64,000 nt of DNA from CAVVZJ01 sp963752755 (GCA_963752755.1 CAVVZJ010000015.1:62001-126000); one strand, 5' to 3'; shown: positions 1 through 12,072, numbered from the stretch's first letter. Program-made: numbers and translations. Notes: generated by a model not told the origin, from the letters alone.

Positions 1-416
1 CGGCGGAGCGTTCCAGTTTCGGCTGAGGCACTACAGTGGCCGTCCGGCGACCCGAACAGTCGGATCGCTCGATTGTTCCAATTGCGCCATTTTTCCTTGA
101 CACGGGGGTGCGGCCTGCGTCCCCTACTAGTACAGGCAAGCCGGGCGAAATCCTGGACCACGAGGTCTACGCCCATTCAAGGGATCCCAGTTCAATGACC
201 GGGCCGGAGGAACCGCCCCGCTTCACTCCTCAACGACGAGTCGGACACCCTCCGTCCCAACCTGGAGTTCTTGGCTTCGACCATGTTCCTTATCGCCTCG
301 GTCGTGTCCCCCGCGATGCCGCAGGCTTCCGGTACTCTGTTGCACACCAGAGTCGGTCGGCCGGTGGTGGCTTTACCGGTCGGTGTCCACCACGGGGGGA
401 GAAGGGGATTCAAGAC

Positions 417-3302
417 ATGAGGAAGGCGATTTCCGTTCGGATATTGGGGCTGCTGTGTCTGGGGATCGGCTTCGGCCTGGGGTCGAAGTCGCTCTGGGCC
501 GGCCCCACACCGGGCCCCACGGATTGGTCGGACTGGGAGAAATACCGCGGAGCGGTGGTCCACCCGGCCACCATCATCAAGCCCCAGGACCTGGCGCGAG
601 CCCAAGAGAACATCCGCCTGTACGCCTGGGCTCGGACCGAGGCGGAGCGAGTTCGCCGGTCGGCGGACGAGGCCTTGAAGACACTCACTCCCGAATTCGT
701 CGAAGGGATGATCGAACGGACCACGCCCGGTTGCATGGGCCCGTGCCCGGCCTGCCGCGACCAGGGGCTTCCCTGGCATCCGAACGGGCGGTGGAACTGG
801 TCGGCGTCGCGTCCGGAGCAGCTCGTGTGCTCCGTCTGCAAGACGGTCTTCCCCAACGAGAGGTTCCCCGAGACCGTCGTCGTCGAGTGCCAGTGGGGCC
901 GGGGCCAGAGGTTCACCTTCATGGGCGGAGAAACCTTCAAGTGCTTCGGCTACACGCATGCTCGACCGAGCATCTCGGGGATCATCCGGGCGCGCAAGGC
1001 GGCGCACATGACGAGACTCGCAGAGACGCTCGCCACCGCCTACGCCCTGACCGGCCAACCGCGTTACGCGCGGGGGGCCAGGGCCATCCTGCACCGCTTC
1101 GCCGATGTGTTCCCCGAGTACCTGGTCCTGGCCGGGTACGGATACGGGGAGTACGCCGGGATGGATCCCCACGTGGCGGCCGAGCGGATCAACGACCTCC
1201 CGGAGGACGAACTCGTCTATCCGCCGAATCGGCCTGACCGGAAGATCTTCACCGGCTACTGGTCGGCTACCCGGATCGGCACCGCCGGCATGGACGGCGG
1301 CTGGGTCGTCCGGATCGCCGTGGCTTACGACCTGACCTGCGACGCCGAGGAGGACGGCGTCCCCGTCTACTCCGAGGATGAGGAGCGGCACATCGAGCGC
1401 GACCTGCTCCTGGAGAGCACCTATCTGGCCGCCTGCGACCCGGCGATCAACAACAAGTCGGTCGGCAACCGTGCCGGGGCGGCGGTGGTCGGGATGTGCG
1501 TCGGGCATCCGGGGCTGGTCCGGTTCGGCGTGGAGGGGTTCCAGAGGGCGGTGGACGACTGGTTCCTGCCCGACGGCGGCACGTCGGAATCGCCGGCCTA
1601 TGCGCTGATGACCATGTCCGGCCTCCGGCCCTTCGCCCTGGCCCTGCGGGACTACTCCGACCCGCCGGGCTATCGGGCGGCCGACGGTGCGCGGCTCGAC
1701 CACTTCGGCGCCGCCCGCGACTCGCGTTACGGCGCCTGCTGGCAAGGGCTGATCCGGACGCTCCAGGGCGACCTCCGCTTCCCGCCTTCGGCCGACTCGT
1801 ATCGGACCACCCGCATCAGCCCCGGCTTCGCCGAACTGATCGCCCTGGCCGAACCGACCGACGAACACGTCGCGCTGCTCAAGGAGTCGGTCGGCGATGT
1901 CCCGGATCGGCGCTCCGCGCAAGACGCCCTCTTCTACCGGGAGCCCGGGCTTGAGGAGCGAGCGGTTCCGCCCTTGAGCCTGCCCGACGTGGTGTTCCCC
2001 TTCCTCGCCCAGGGCTACCTGCGCACCGGTGAAAGGGGACGCGAGGGCCTGTTGAAGCTCAATGCCAGCGATTACGGCAACCATCACCATCTCGACAGCC
2101 TTGACCTCTACCTCTGGCAAGAGGGCCGCGAGTTGCTCTCGGACCTGGGCTACTTGTGGGACCATCCCGACAAGTACCAGACGTACCGCACGTTCGCGCA
2201 CAACCTCGTGATGATCGACGGCCGCGACCAGCAAAGGGCCGGGCGCGGCGGCAGCTTCCACATCTTCTCCGTCACACCCCGGATCAAGGTCATGGAGGCG
2301 TCGTCGGACGCCTACGGCCAGGGATCGCTCTACCGGCGGACGTGCGTGCTCGTCGACCACGGCGACGCGGGTTCCTACGTCCTCGACATCTTTCGAGCCG
2401 GGGCCGGCTCGACCCGGGATTACCTCTTCCACGGACCGAGCAACCGGTATGAGGCGGAGATGATCCCGCTGTCTCCGGCTTCACCGGACTCGCCCTTCCG
2501 TTCGCTCCCGCTGGAGAAGCTCTTGACGGCGTCCGGCGAGTCGCCCTGGAGCATCCGCTGGGAACTGCCGGACGGATACGAGTTCCGGGCGCTGTCTCCG
2601 GGGCAACCGGGCGAGGTCGTTGCCCTGGGTCAGGGCTGGGGTCAGCGCGACCACTATAACGCGGACCGGGGCGCCACGCTGCCGTACGTTGTCCGCCGCC
2701 GCGTGGGCGAAGGGCGCAGCGACGCCTTCGTCACCGTCTTCGCGGGGAACGCGGCGGGAAAGCGACTCGTCGAGGGGGTCAGGCTGCTGCCCGTCGGCGG
2801 AACCGAACCTCGCGACGCCGTCGCCGTGGCGGTCGAGACTTCGGATGGCACGGACCTGATCGTCAGCATGGTCGAGCCGCATCGCGTCACGGTGCCTTTC
2901 GGCGTCGGAGACGCGATCACCGACGGCTGTCTGGCCGCCGTCGTTTCCCAGCGCGGCCAGCCATCGCGGGCTTGCCTCGTGGGAGGCACGCGGCTTGAGG
3001 CGGCCGGGGTCAGGCTGAGGACTCCGGTTGCGGCCTACGAAGGAAAGGTCGTCGGTGTGGGCGGCACGCACACCGACTCCTATTTCGTTGTGGAAGGCAA
3101 CATGCCCAGGGACCGGCAACTCGAGGGACAGACCTTGTTCGCCCTCGATCATGGCATTCGCAGGGCGTATCCCATCGTCGCGATCGAAGAGGCGGGAGGG
3201 CAGACCCGCGTGGTGACGAAGCGCACCGGTCGCGGCTTCGAGGCCCGCCCCGCCCAGCGATGGGACGTCCCCGTGACACTGGAGCGGCGAATCCCCGAAT
3301 AA
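417..3302 (+). CDS. Secreted heparinase II/III-like polysaccharide lyase
   Basis: Predicted exported enzyme of about 961 residues that would cleave uronic-acid polysaccharides by beta-elimination. The frame is open upstream, but the ATG at 417 is chosen because it follows a purine-rich stretch (GAAGGGG) and starts a signal peptide with a hydrophobic core (residues about 8-30, ending near LWAGP). The N-terminal part looks like the helical alginate-lyase/heparinase toroid. It includes two Cys pairs (CMGPCPACR and CSVCK, residues about 110-150) that may bind a metal. The C-terminal half has the heparinase II/III beta-sandwich signature NHHHLDSLDLYLW followed by ELLSDLGY. The frame is intact, unlike most long genes nearby. 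It stands alone, with no sulfatase or SusD-like partner seen. Family confidence is good; the substrate is unknown. Confidence 0.8.
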   Translation: MRKAISVRILGLLCLGIGFGLGSKSLWAGPTPGPTDWSDWEKYRGAVVHPATIIKPQDLARAQENIRLYAWARTEAERVRRSADEALKTLTPEFVEGMIERTTPGCMGPCPACRDQGLPWHPNGRWNWSASRPEQLVCSVCKTVFPNERFPETVVVECQWGRGQRFTFMGGETFKCFGYTHARPSISGIIRARKAAHMTRLAETLATAYALTGQPRYARGARAILHRFADVFPEYLVLAGYGYGEYAGMDPHVAAERINDLPEDELVYPPNRPDRKIFTGYWSATRIGTAGMDGGWVVRIAVAYDLTCDAEEDGVPVYSEDEERHIERDLLLESTYLAACDPAINNKSVGNRAGAAVVGMCVGHPGLVRFGVEGFQRAVDDWFLPDGGTSESPAYALMTMSGLRPFALALRDYSDPPGYRAADGARLDHFGAARDSRYGACWQGLIRTLQGDLRFPPSADSYRTTRISPGFAELIALAEPTDEHVALLKESVGDVPDRRSAQDALFYREPGLEERAVPPLSLPDVVFPFLAQGYLRTGERGREGLLKLNASDYGNHHHLDSLDLYLWQEGRELLSDLGYLWDHPDKYQTYRTFAHNLVMIDGRDQQRAGRGGSFHIFSVTPRIKVMEASSDAYGQGSLYRRTCVLVDHGDAGSYVLDIFRAGAGSTRDYLFHGPSNRYEAEMIPLSPASPDSPFRSLPLEKLLTASGESPWSIRWELPDGYEFRALSPGQPGEVVALGQGWGQRDHYNADRGATLPYVVRRRVGEGRSDAFVTVFAGNAAGKRLVEGVRLLPVGGTEPRDAVAVAVETSDGTDLIVSMVEPHRVTVPFGVGDAITDGCLAAVVSQRGQPSRACLVGGTRLEAAGVRLRTPVAAYEGKVVGVGGTHTDSYFVVEGNMPRDRQLEGQTLFALDHGIRRAYPIVAIEEAGGQTRVVTKRTGRGFEARPAQRWDVPVTLERRIPE

Positions 3303-3925
3303 CACTCTGTCGGCGGGCTCACGTCTCGTCACGACGCTCACCGGGCGCCGCCGGCCTTCCGGGCGATCATGACCCTGCCACAGCCGACGGCGTTCACGGC
3401 CATCCTGAAAGGGATCGAGGGTGAATGCCCATGCTATCGGAGGCGGTTCGCTGACGCTGGCTGAATCGGCCGACCACACCGAAGCGTGCAGTGAAGCTGA
3501 CTTTGGCTCGGACGGCTGCAACATACGCCGTCGTGGGAATCGCGCAGGCATAGGACGAAGGAAGCGCGCCCCCGGGATCGGGCCGACCGGGGGCCGCAGT
3601 CATGGTTCGGCGACCTCCTCGGCCTGACGGCAGTAGACGCACCGAATCGTCCGGTGGCTCCCAATCGGCTCCTTGCCCGAGGTCCGACGCGGGTACTCGC
3701 GGATTGGCGTGCGTCGCCGCTGCTGACCACACCTCCAGCGCCGCCCGGCCCCGCGGGCTCGACTTGCGTGTGGCCGTGGCCGACGGCCAATGCTTCTCGC
3801 CGATGAACAGGTCGATCGGCACGCGGCCACGGTCCGCGAGGTCGCTCGGGGCGCATGATCCGCCTGGCACTCCGCACCGAGCACGCCTCGCGGGTCCCGA
3901 GCCGGTCGAGAGACGCAACGCCCGG
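3303..3925. other. Gene-poor stretch, no recognised gene
   Basis: Open frames exist here on both strands but none matches a family I recognise. A minus-strand frame ends in a CVYC-type cysteine pair near 3630, which could be a remnant. A segment at about 3463-3487 (GACCACACCGAAGCG core) recurs at the reconstructed target site of the IS4-family element at 13842/16285, so this may hold a decayed repeat. Confidence 0.4.
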
Positions 3926-5331
3926 TCAGTCCCTCACCCGCCTCGCGGTGAACGTGACGCTCCGCTCGTCGCCGACCTTCAGGCCCTGGCCCGCGTCCCA
4001 GATGATCGTCTCCCCCGGCACGACCACCTTCGCGAAGTCGGTCTCCTCCACCTTCACGTCGGTCACCTGGTACGGCAGCAGGTAACAGAAGATCCGCCAC
4101 CCGTCGTACTTCTCGGCCGTCCTCTTGTTCCCCTCGCCGACGAAGTTCACCTTCACCTTGTAGGTCATTCGCACGACGTCCTTGTCCCCGGTCTCCCGGA
4201 CGTCGAGCGTCTCGGTGAGGGCCGGCTCGCGGGTCTTCTCCACCCGCGCCTCGAGGGCCGGGTCGCCGTACAGGACGAAGATCCCGTCGGTGAACTCCGT
4301 CCCTTCCCGGTCCCGGCCGGACACGACGTCCTCGGCGAGCAGGTAATTCGACCACTGGCGGAGCAGGAACAGCGACTCGGAGAACGTCCACCGCCCCTCC
4401 TGCTTCAGGAACCAGTCGGCCATGTTCCAGTTCAGCTCGTACCAGGTGGACTGGACCGCGCCGATGTACTGCCTGGCCCCGTTCTTCATCCAGGCCAGGG
4501 CGTAGGAGTCCTTGAAGCTGTTCCGGCCCGTGTTCACCACGCCGGTCAGGCAGTTGCCGACCGCCCAGTAGACCTTGGGCCTCGACGCGGTGAGCGGCAG
4601 GTCCACGCCCGGGGCGGTCATGGTGAGCCGGCCGTCCCTGGCGGTCAGGTAGCCCGTTGCCCCTGGGGTACATGAGCATCCAGTTGTGATGCCCGCCGTG
4701 GCCGGACCCGATGATCAGGTCGAACCGGTCCTCGGACAGGAGCTTGTGGACGTACCGGGCGTCTTCCGCGTCGCTGGTCGGCCCGCCGGACTTCAACGCG
4801 AAGTCCTCGCCCGCCTTCTTCTCGCCCAGCTCGCCCCGGTCGCGGGTCCACTCGGTCACGTAGTTGCCCTCCGGCACCCAGTTCAGCCAGGCGCCGAGGG
4901 TCTTGGTGAACGCCCGCCGGATCACCACCGGTTCGGCCTTCGCGAGCTCCAGCGCATGCTCCTCGTCGAAGCCGGTGAGAATGCCCCAGATCGCGTCGAC
5001 GTACGGGTCGTCGTCGAGCGTGCGGCAGAACGTGTTGGCCACCAGGGCGAAGTCCGGGAAGTTCTCGGTCGGCTGGCAGACGAAGCAGACGTAGCGGGGA
5101 TGGTACGCCCCGACCTCCTCGGCGGACTTCCTCGGGGGACTGCTCGTAGGCGAAGGACTTTCCCCCGTACTTCGTTTCGAGGGACCGGACGACCTTGCCC
5201 CACGGGCCGGCCGCGACGTCCTTCTTGACGACGATCGCGTACCGCCCGGCCGGCTCGGCGGCCCCGGCTTCCCCGCCTGACGCGACGAAACCGGCCACCG
5301 CCACCAGCCCCGCGATGGACATCCGAGTCAT
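3926..5331 (-). pseudogene. Gingipain-like C25 (caspase-fold) peptidase, two frameshifts
   Basis: Reads as one secreted protein of about 465 residues once two frameshifts (near 5130 and 4655) are bridged. The start at 5331 has a strong site (GGGAGGGG) and begins MTRMSIAGLVAVAGFV, a signal peptide ending near AGAAEPAG. The middle holds IIGSGHGGHHNWML, with the His of a clan CD peptidase. The next frame holds VYWAVGNCLTG, where the Cys would be the nucleophile, followed by SFKDSYALAWMKNGARQYIG, as in peptidase family C25. The C-terminal 100 residues look like a beta-sandwich. Both catalytic motifs are present but in different frames, so either the gene is dead or the consensus has two indels. 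Family assignment rests on motifs only. Confidence 0.6.
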
Positions 5332-5566
5332 GGCACCCCTCCCGAGGAGAATAGCGGACCCACTCGGCCGATCGTACCCGCTCGCCCAGGCAGGGTCACA
5401 CAAGAATCGCCGCCTGAATGTTTCCGTGTTGCCAAAACGGGTGGGCCGACAGCCTGAGCGATTGCACCCGCCGCTGGCGGTCTGCCGTCCGACTGCATTA
5501 TCATGGGAACGGGCTTTTTCGTGCGAGGAGGCCGTTCGGCCGCCAGGGCAACAGGGTGTGTGACTC

Positions 5567-7598
5567 ATGAAACCAGGGAACCGGGGCTTGCTCGCCCGTT
5601 CCGCGATCCTGCTGGTTGGGTTCTGGCTCGGTCTGGCCGTCGAGGCCCAACCGCTCCGGGCCGGGACGCCGGACCGGCCGGTCGCCGAGTGGGTCACGCT
5701 GATGGGTGGCTCGGTCCGTCTCGAAGGACGCGACGGGCGCATCCGCGAGCCGGCGGACCTCCCGGCGGAGGACTTCCGCCTGGAGCTGGTGGACCTGGTG
5801 GGGACGAACATCAATCCCCCCGATTTGCAGCGGCTCGCCGGCCTGACGCGCCTGAAGATCCTCCATCTCCCCGGGCCGATGTGGAACCCGAGCGCGGGGT
5901 CCAACACCGATTACAGCCGAGAGCTCCGCCACGTCGCGGGCATCCCGACGCTGGAGGAGCTGACCTTCAGCCCCACCTATCTCGAATCGATCAACTTCGA
6001 GGACCCCGGGCTCGAAGCCATCGCCCCGCTCGGCCCGAGCCTCCGGGTCCTGAGCCTCGAAGACACCCAGGTCCGCGGCCACCACCTGGCCCCATTCCGG
6101 AATCTCGAGGCGCTCGACCTGATCTATTGCCCCGTGGACGACGAGGGCCTTCGGCAGTTGGAGGGCCTGACGAAGCTGAAGAAACTCCTGCTGCGGGACG
6201 CCACGATCAGCGACGAGGGCCTGCGGAGCCTCCGCGGGCTGGTCGAACGTCGAGTGGCTGGACCTTGGCGGGACGAGGGTCACGGATGCCGGGGTGGCCC
6301 ACCTTCGCGGGATGACCGGGCTGAAGAAGCTGAATTTGCAGGGTGCCGCGCTGACGGACGAGGGGGTCCGACACCTGGCCGGGATGACGAAGCTGGAAGA
6401 ACTGAACCTCTACGGGACGAAGGTCACGAACGCGGGCGTGGAGGTGCTTCGCAACCTCCCGCACCTGAGCACGATCGACCTGCGCTACACGCGCGTGACG
6501 CGTGCCGGCGTCGAGCGCCTTCAGGCCGCGGTGCCCCAATGCCGGGTGGCGTTCCTGGACCCCACGGTCCGGCCCGAAATCCCGGCGGGGGCGGATCGGA
6601 TCGTCGCCGGCGAGGGCGACCGGGCCGTGGCCGATTGGGTCCACGCGATCGGCGGCCGGGCGGTCCTCGAGGGCGGACGGCTCCGCGAGATCTCCCTGGC
6701 CGCGACGAGCGTGACCGACGACCTGCTCCGGAACCTGGAAGGCTTGCCGCGCCTCCGCACGCTGGACCTCTCCTCGACCGAGATCGGCGACCTCGGGGTC
6801 CAGCACCTGGCGCAACTGACCAGCCTGGAGGAGCTGAACCTGAGCGGGACCGCGGTCTCCGATGCCGGCCTGGCACCCCTGGCCGGCCTGACCGGCCTGC
6901 TCGACCTGGGGCTGATGCACACCCAGATCGAGGGCAACGGCCTGGAGCACCTGCGCGGGCTCCCCATCGAGCGGTTGCGGCTGTCGGATTCCCCCGTCAA
7001 CGATCGCGGGTTGGCCCACCTGGCGGAGATGGCGACGCTCCGCGAACTGGCCCTCGCCTATACCGATCTGACTGATTCCGGCCTGGCCTCCCTGGAGTCG
7101 ATTCAATCCCTGCGGCATCTCGATTTGGCGGGGACGGACATCGGCGACCGGGGACTGGAGACGCTGGGGCGCATGACCGGTCTCACGTCCCTCCTACTTG
7201 GCTACACACGGATCACCGATGAGGCGATGCCCCGATTGGAGAACTTAGTGGGACTCCAGGAGCTGGGCCTGATCCGGACTCGGATCACCGACGAGAGCAT
7301 GCCGACCCTCGGCCGCTTCACCCGGCTCGCGGCCCTGAACCTCGACTACACGGATGTCGGCGACAAGGGGCTGGAGGCGCTCGGCGGCCTGGCCGACCTC
7401 CGGGAACTGAGCCTCGACAGCACCAGTATTACCGACGCCTCGGCGGGCCGACTGGCGGGATTCGGGCAGCTCCGCAGGCTTAACCTCTACCACACGTTCA
7501 TCACCGAGAAAGGGCACCGTCAGATCCGCGAGGCTCTGCCGCGGTGCGAAATCATCTTCGATCCCAGGTCGAGCGATCCGAAGCGCCGGCGGAGCTGA
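5567..7598 (+). pseudogene. Secreted leucine-rich-repeat protein, one frameshift
   Basis: One LRR protein of about 677 residues if the frameshift near 6243 is bridged; the reading NVEWLDLGGTRVTDAGVAHL resumes in the new frame without losing repeat register. The N-terminus has a signal-like hydrophobic stretch (ARSAILLVGFWLGLAVEAQ). At least 18 repeats of about 24 residues follow the pattern LxxLxxLxLxxTxITDxGLxxL, a cysteine-poor RNase-inhibitor-like type common in planctomycetes. A linker near residue 340 (ADRIVAGEGDRAVADWVHAI) repeats the style of the N-terminus (PVAEWVTLMGG), suggesting internal duplication. Such proteins are presumed to bind other proteins; no partner is evident. A second LRR gene follows within about 50 bases. 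Confidence 0.75.
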
Positions 7599-7649
7599 TC
7601 TGCCCGCGTGGCGCTCGGCCGCAGACCAGGGAGGAGAGCGGGAACAATC

Positions 7650-8737
7650 ATGGTCCGAACCATCCTGTGCCTCTGGCTCGTCGGCAACGGTGCGGCCGTG
7701 GACGACCCCGCCGCGGAGATCGCCGCGCTGGGCGGTCGTTGCATTCGCGATGACGCCGGGGAGACGATCGGCGTCGACCTGAGCGACGTCTGGTTAACGG
7801 ACGACGACCTGGCGAAGCTGGCGCGTCTGCCGCGGCTGGAGGGCATCAACCTGGCCTTCACGAGGATCACCGACCGGGGCCTGGAGTACCTGGCCCCGCT
7901 GGAGAACGTGCAGGCGTACTCAACCTCGACCACGCGGAGTCGGTGACGGACGAGGGGATCGCCCACCTGAAGCACTGGAGGAACCTCGAACACCTGAACC
8001 TCCGCGGCACGAAGGTGACCAGCTCAGTCTTCGAGCCCATTTCTCAGATGAAGGGGCTCCGCTCGCTGGACGTCGGCCACAGCCGAGTCAACGACGACCT
8101 CTTCGAGCTGCTCGAGAACCTCGATCACCTCGAACGCCTCTCCATCGGCGGGAACAAGATGAGCGGCGCCGCATTGCCGTTGCTGAAGGCGTTGCCCGCG
8201 CTCCGGGAGCTGAGCGTCTCCGGCCGGCAGCGGACAGACTCCGGCCTCTGGAGCATCGCGGTGACGGATTTCAATGTCGGCCAGATTGCGCAGGTGCAAG
8301 GGCTTGAGGTCCTCGACCTGGGCGAGACGGGCGTCTCGGATCGGGGGGTCGCCGAGCTGGCGCGGCTGAAGAACCTGCGCACGCTGGACCTCGGGGGGAC
8401 CCGAGTGACGGGCAAGGGGATCGCCGCCCTGGCCGGCCTGCCGGAGCTGCGGCATCTGAAGCTCTGGAAGGCCGCGGGCATCGACGACTCGGCCGTCCCC
8501 GCCCTGCTGGAGCTGGAAGACGCTGGAAGTGCTCGAAGTGCCGGAGACGAGGACTCACCGCGCGGGGCTGGAGCAGCTCGCCGCGATGACGGGCCTGAAG
8601 CAGCTCTACATCGGCGGCCTCGACGTCGCGCCGGAGCAGGTCGAATCGCTACGCGAGGCCATGCCGGAATGCCAGGTGAGCTGGTGGCGAAGCCCGAGGT
8701 CGCGGACCCCGAGCCGCGGCGTCGCGGCGGCGAATAA
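7650..8737 (+). pseudogene. Second LRR protein, two frameshifts
   Basis: Shorter LRR protein of the same type as the upstream neighbour. The ATG at 7650 is preferred because GGAGGAG lies just upstream and a short hydrophobic leader (TILCLWLVGNGAAV) follows. Frames must change near 7915 (ENVQ to LNLDHAESVTDEG) and near 8515 (LLEL to LEVLEVPETRTHRAG) to keep the repeat going. The last repeat ends PEQVESLREAMPECQVSWW, the typical C-terminal cap of these proteins. The exact stop is uncertain; a TAA at 8735-8737 is the nearest in one frame. Probably duplicated from, and co-transcribed with, the first LRR gene. It converges on the DUF1552 gene. Confidence 0.65.
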
Positions 8738-10049
8738 TCAGATGATCTGGGTCAGCTTTTGCTCGCCGGTCGGGAAGCCGCCGATCGGCGCGCCGACGAC
8801 CTCTGCCGCCAGGGTTAGATACAGGTCGCCAACTGTCCCGGTCACGCAAGTGTGGAGGCCCGTCTTCAGCCCGCCGGCGTGCCCCGCGACGATCATCGCC
8901 AGGCCGGCGTTCTTGTGGGAATTGGCCTCGGCGTGCTCGTGGACGTACAGGGCGCAGGTGTGGTCGAGCAGCGTGCCGTCGCCCTCGGGGATCGACTTGA
9001 GCCGGCCGACGAAGTAGGCGAACTCCTCAACGTGCCAGCGGCAGATGTCGCGGAGGTTGCGCTGGCCCCGGGGCGTCTCGACCCGGCCGTGCGTGTACTC
9101 GTGGTGCCGCTCGTAGGTCAGGCCCAGCCAGGGGAACCGCGAGAGACCCTGGCACTTGGTCAGCATGTACGAGGCCACCCGCGTCTGCCGCGAGGCCAGG
9201 GCGTGGACCAGGAGGTCGGCCTGGATCTTCGCGATCCGCGGCCAGTCCTTCAGGTCGCCGCCCTCGGGCGGCCGCTCGACGACCTGCGCGTATTCCGGCG
9301 GCAGGCTGGCGATCGAACGCTCCAGGCTGCGCACCGAGGTCAGGTACTCGTCGAGCCGCTGGCGGTCACCCTGCCCGAGCGCCGAACGGAGCGACTTCGC
9401 GTCGTCGCTCACGGCGTCGAGGATGCTTTGTTTGCGCTCGATCCAGTACGGCTCCCGCGAGCCGAAGAGGCGGTCGAACAGCCGGTGCGGGATCATCTCG
9501 GGCGGGAGTGGGCGGTCGCGGCCGGCCCAGCTCATGTTGCGCTGGATGCTCTCGCCGAACGACTCCTGGCAGACGCCGATCTGGAGCGAGCGGAACCGGC
9601 TGTTCTGGCCGATCTTCTGGGCGATCACCTGGTCGATCGACGGGCCGCCGGCCCCTCGGCCCGAGAACATCTCGCCCGAGACGAGGCCGCTCATCGAGTT
9701 GTGGTGGCCGTTGCCCGGCCCGGGCAGGCGGGCGGCCGGGTTGTCGACGCCGCTGAGGACGTGGATGTCGTCCCGAAACCGGGCCAGCGGCTGCAGGCAG
9801 GGGGTCATCTCATAATTCGGGCCGTCGTCGCGCGGGATCCAGTATTTCTCGACGATCCCGTTGCCGTTGAACCAGAGGACGAACCGGGTCTCGATCGGCT
9901 CGCGCCGCGGCGCCCGCCTCGCCCGCGTAGGCCGTGCCGCTGGCGTTGAACATCGCCTCGAAGGCCGGCAGGCCGACCTGGATCGCGGCCCCCGACAGGC
10001 CCACGCCACGGAGGAACCGGCGGCGGGACATTCGATTTCTTGTGGCCAT
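8738..10049 (-). pseudogene. DUF1552 protein with Tat-type leader, one frameshift
   Basis: DUF1552 proteins are planctomycete/verrucomicrobial exported proteins that travel with DUF1592 cytochrome-like partners; their reaction is unknown. The start at 10049 gives MATRNRMSRRRFLRGVGLSG, a twin-arginine signal, and lies 3 bases from the upstream gene's stop. A frameshift near 9905 separates the leader from the mature part (ETRFVLWFNGNGIVEKYWIP, then GNGHHNSMSGLVSGEMFSG and GGPSIDQVIA). The C-terminal HTCALYVHEHAEANSHKN and GGFPTGEQKLTQII are intact. Length, about 437 residues, is normal for the family. The pair with the following gene is the usual arrangement. Confidence 0.8.
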
Positions 10050-10052
10050 GAG

Positions 10053-12072
10053 TCAATCCGAGCCCTTCTGGAGGAAGAGGTCCGACGTGACCAGCGCGAC
10101 GATCAATTCTCGGAATCGGAAGCCGGAGTCGCGGAACTTCACGACCAGCTCGTCGAGGACCAGCTGGTCGTCCGGCGTCTCCTGCCGGCCGAACGCGTAG
10201 CGGAACAACTGCTTCACGATGGCCCGATGGCAGGTCTTGCTCTCGGCGAGCAGTTGGCCCAGCTCGCGGGGCGTCGAGAAGTCCGAATCCTCCCACCCCT
10301 CGACGTGCCCGGAAGTATCGACCTCCAGCTCCCTGGTGTTCAGACTTCGTCCGCGCCCATGAGTCGCCGCGCGGCCCCGCGAACTGGAGCACCAGCTTCT
10401 CCCGGAAGACTCCGATCGCGTCGTACTGCTCGAAGCCCAGGCCGATGGGGTCGATCAGCCGATGGCAGCCCGCGCACGACTCGCTGTTCAGGTGGATGTC
10501 CAGCCGCTGCCGGTTCGTCATCGGCGCGTCTTCCGTGACCTCCGGCAGGACGGTGTTCACCCCCGCCGGCGGCGGCGGGATTTCGTGGGCGAGGAACTTA
10601 TTCCGGATGAATAACCCCCGCGCGGTCGGCGAGGTCTCCGCGGGCTTGCTGGTCAGGACCAGGAAGCTGCCATGCCCCAGCACGCCGGAGCGGCCGGAAT
10701 CCGGCGGATAGTCGATTTTGGCGAAATCCTCGGCGGGCTCCGGCAGGCCGTAGAGCCGGGCGAGGTCGGCATTCGCGAAGGTATAGCCGGCCGTGAAGAA
10801 CTCCCGGAAGTCCCGATTGCCCCAGACGAGATGATTGAAGAGGCGCCGGGTCTCCTCGACCATCGCCGCGGCGAGTTCGCCGTTGAACTCGCGGTATCGC
10901 CGACGGTCCGCGCGTCGCCTCCAGCACGCGGTCGAAGCGCATCCACTGGGCGAGGAATTCGTCCAGTGCCGCCCGGGCGCGGGGGTCGTCGAGCATCCGA
11001 CGCGCCGCGGCCTCGACCTGCTTGGCCGTCGCCAGCTCGCCCCGTCCGGCGAGGCGCAGGAGGTCGTCGTCGGGCATCGTGTCCCAGAGGAAGTACGAGA
11101 GCCGGCTGGCGACCGCGAACTGGGCATCGGGGCTATCCGCCCCCGGCTCGATCCGGAAGAGGAAGTGCGGCGACTGGAGCATGGTCTCGACGACCACCGA
11201 GGCCCCGGCGTGGAAGTCCCGCGTCGCGACCGGCCTCCTCCAGGAACAGGGCGGTGTAGCGGCGCACCTCCTCCTCGGCCAGGGGGCGCCGGAACGCCCG
11301 GAAGCCGAACTGCCGCACGAACTCCGCCGCGGCGTCCGCGTCCTTCGGCGAGTTGGGCTGCGAGGGGGATCAGGCGGCGCTGGTCGCCGCCCCGGAAGGC
11401 CGCCAGGGCGAGCCGCTCGGCCGCCCGGCTGTAGGCTTCCGCCTGGAGCGGCGAGACCCCCAGCCCCTCCACCTGGTTCTTGAAGCCGTTGATGAAGTCT
11501 TCCATCGGGAAGGCGTACGCCGGCTGGCTCTGGTCGCCGAGCAGGTCGCGCACGGTATGGTTGTACTGGCTGTGCGTCAGCCGGCGTACCGTCAACGGTT
11601 CCAGGCTGCGCCGCTCCGACCGGGCGATCCGCTCGCGCGCCAGGCGCACCTGCTTGTCCGAGAAGCCGGCCAGGTAGTCCACCCAGCCCCGAAGCGCCTC
11701 CTCCTCGTCGCTGCCCGGCTTGATCCGCTGGCCGCCCGCGTGCCGCACGCGCCTCGTCGGCTTCCGCAGCAGTAACGAATGCTCGGGGTCGCCTCGGTCG
11801 ACCAGGTCGATCAGGGAGAGCCCGAAGGCCGCGATCCGATCCCGGCCGGCGCCGGCCTCGGGGAACTGGACCCGCGTCTCGGAGGCCACACCGTTGTCGC
11901 TGTGGCACCGCTCGCACTGGAGGGCGTACAGCACCGGGTACACCCGGTCGATGAAGTACGACTCATCCGTCGCGCGGATCGTTGGGTCCGAGTCGGCCAG
12001 GGTCGGGACGCCGGGCACGGAGGCGATCATCGAGGCCGAAACCAGCACCCGCGCGAGCCACAGCCGCCCCAT
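10053..12072 (-). pseudogene. DUF1592/1588/1587/1585/1595 planctomycete cytochrome-type protein, about four frameshifts
   Basis: Large exported haem-type protein upstream of, and presumably translated with, the DUF1552 gene. The start at 12072 follows GGGAGGAAATCC and gives MGRLWLARVLVSASMIASVP, a signal peptide. Visible parts in order: a CERCHS c-type haem motif (PSCyt1-like, residues about 45-50), the DUF1587 motif RRLTHSQYNHTVRDLLGD, DUF1595 (FGFRAFRRPLAEEEVRRY, in a third frame), DUF1592 (SRLSYFLWDTMPDDDLLRLA), DUF1588 (TSPTARGLFIRNKFLAHEIP and CAGCHRLIDPIGLGFEQYD) and DUF1585 ending near LFLQKGSD. Frames change near 11345, 11228, 10912 and 10370. Every domain is still legible, which favours consensus indels or very recent decay. 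Confidence 0.75.

Noticed and set aside
97..140. TTGACA at 97 as the -35 box of the heparinase-like gene
   Set aside because: No convincing -10 box at proper spacing and almost 300 bases from the chosen start.
192..2432. Long minus-strand frame opposite the heparinase-like gene
   Set aside because: Composition is that of an antisense shadow in GC-rich DNA, with no domain; the plus strand has clear lyase motifs.
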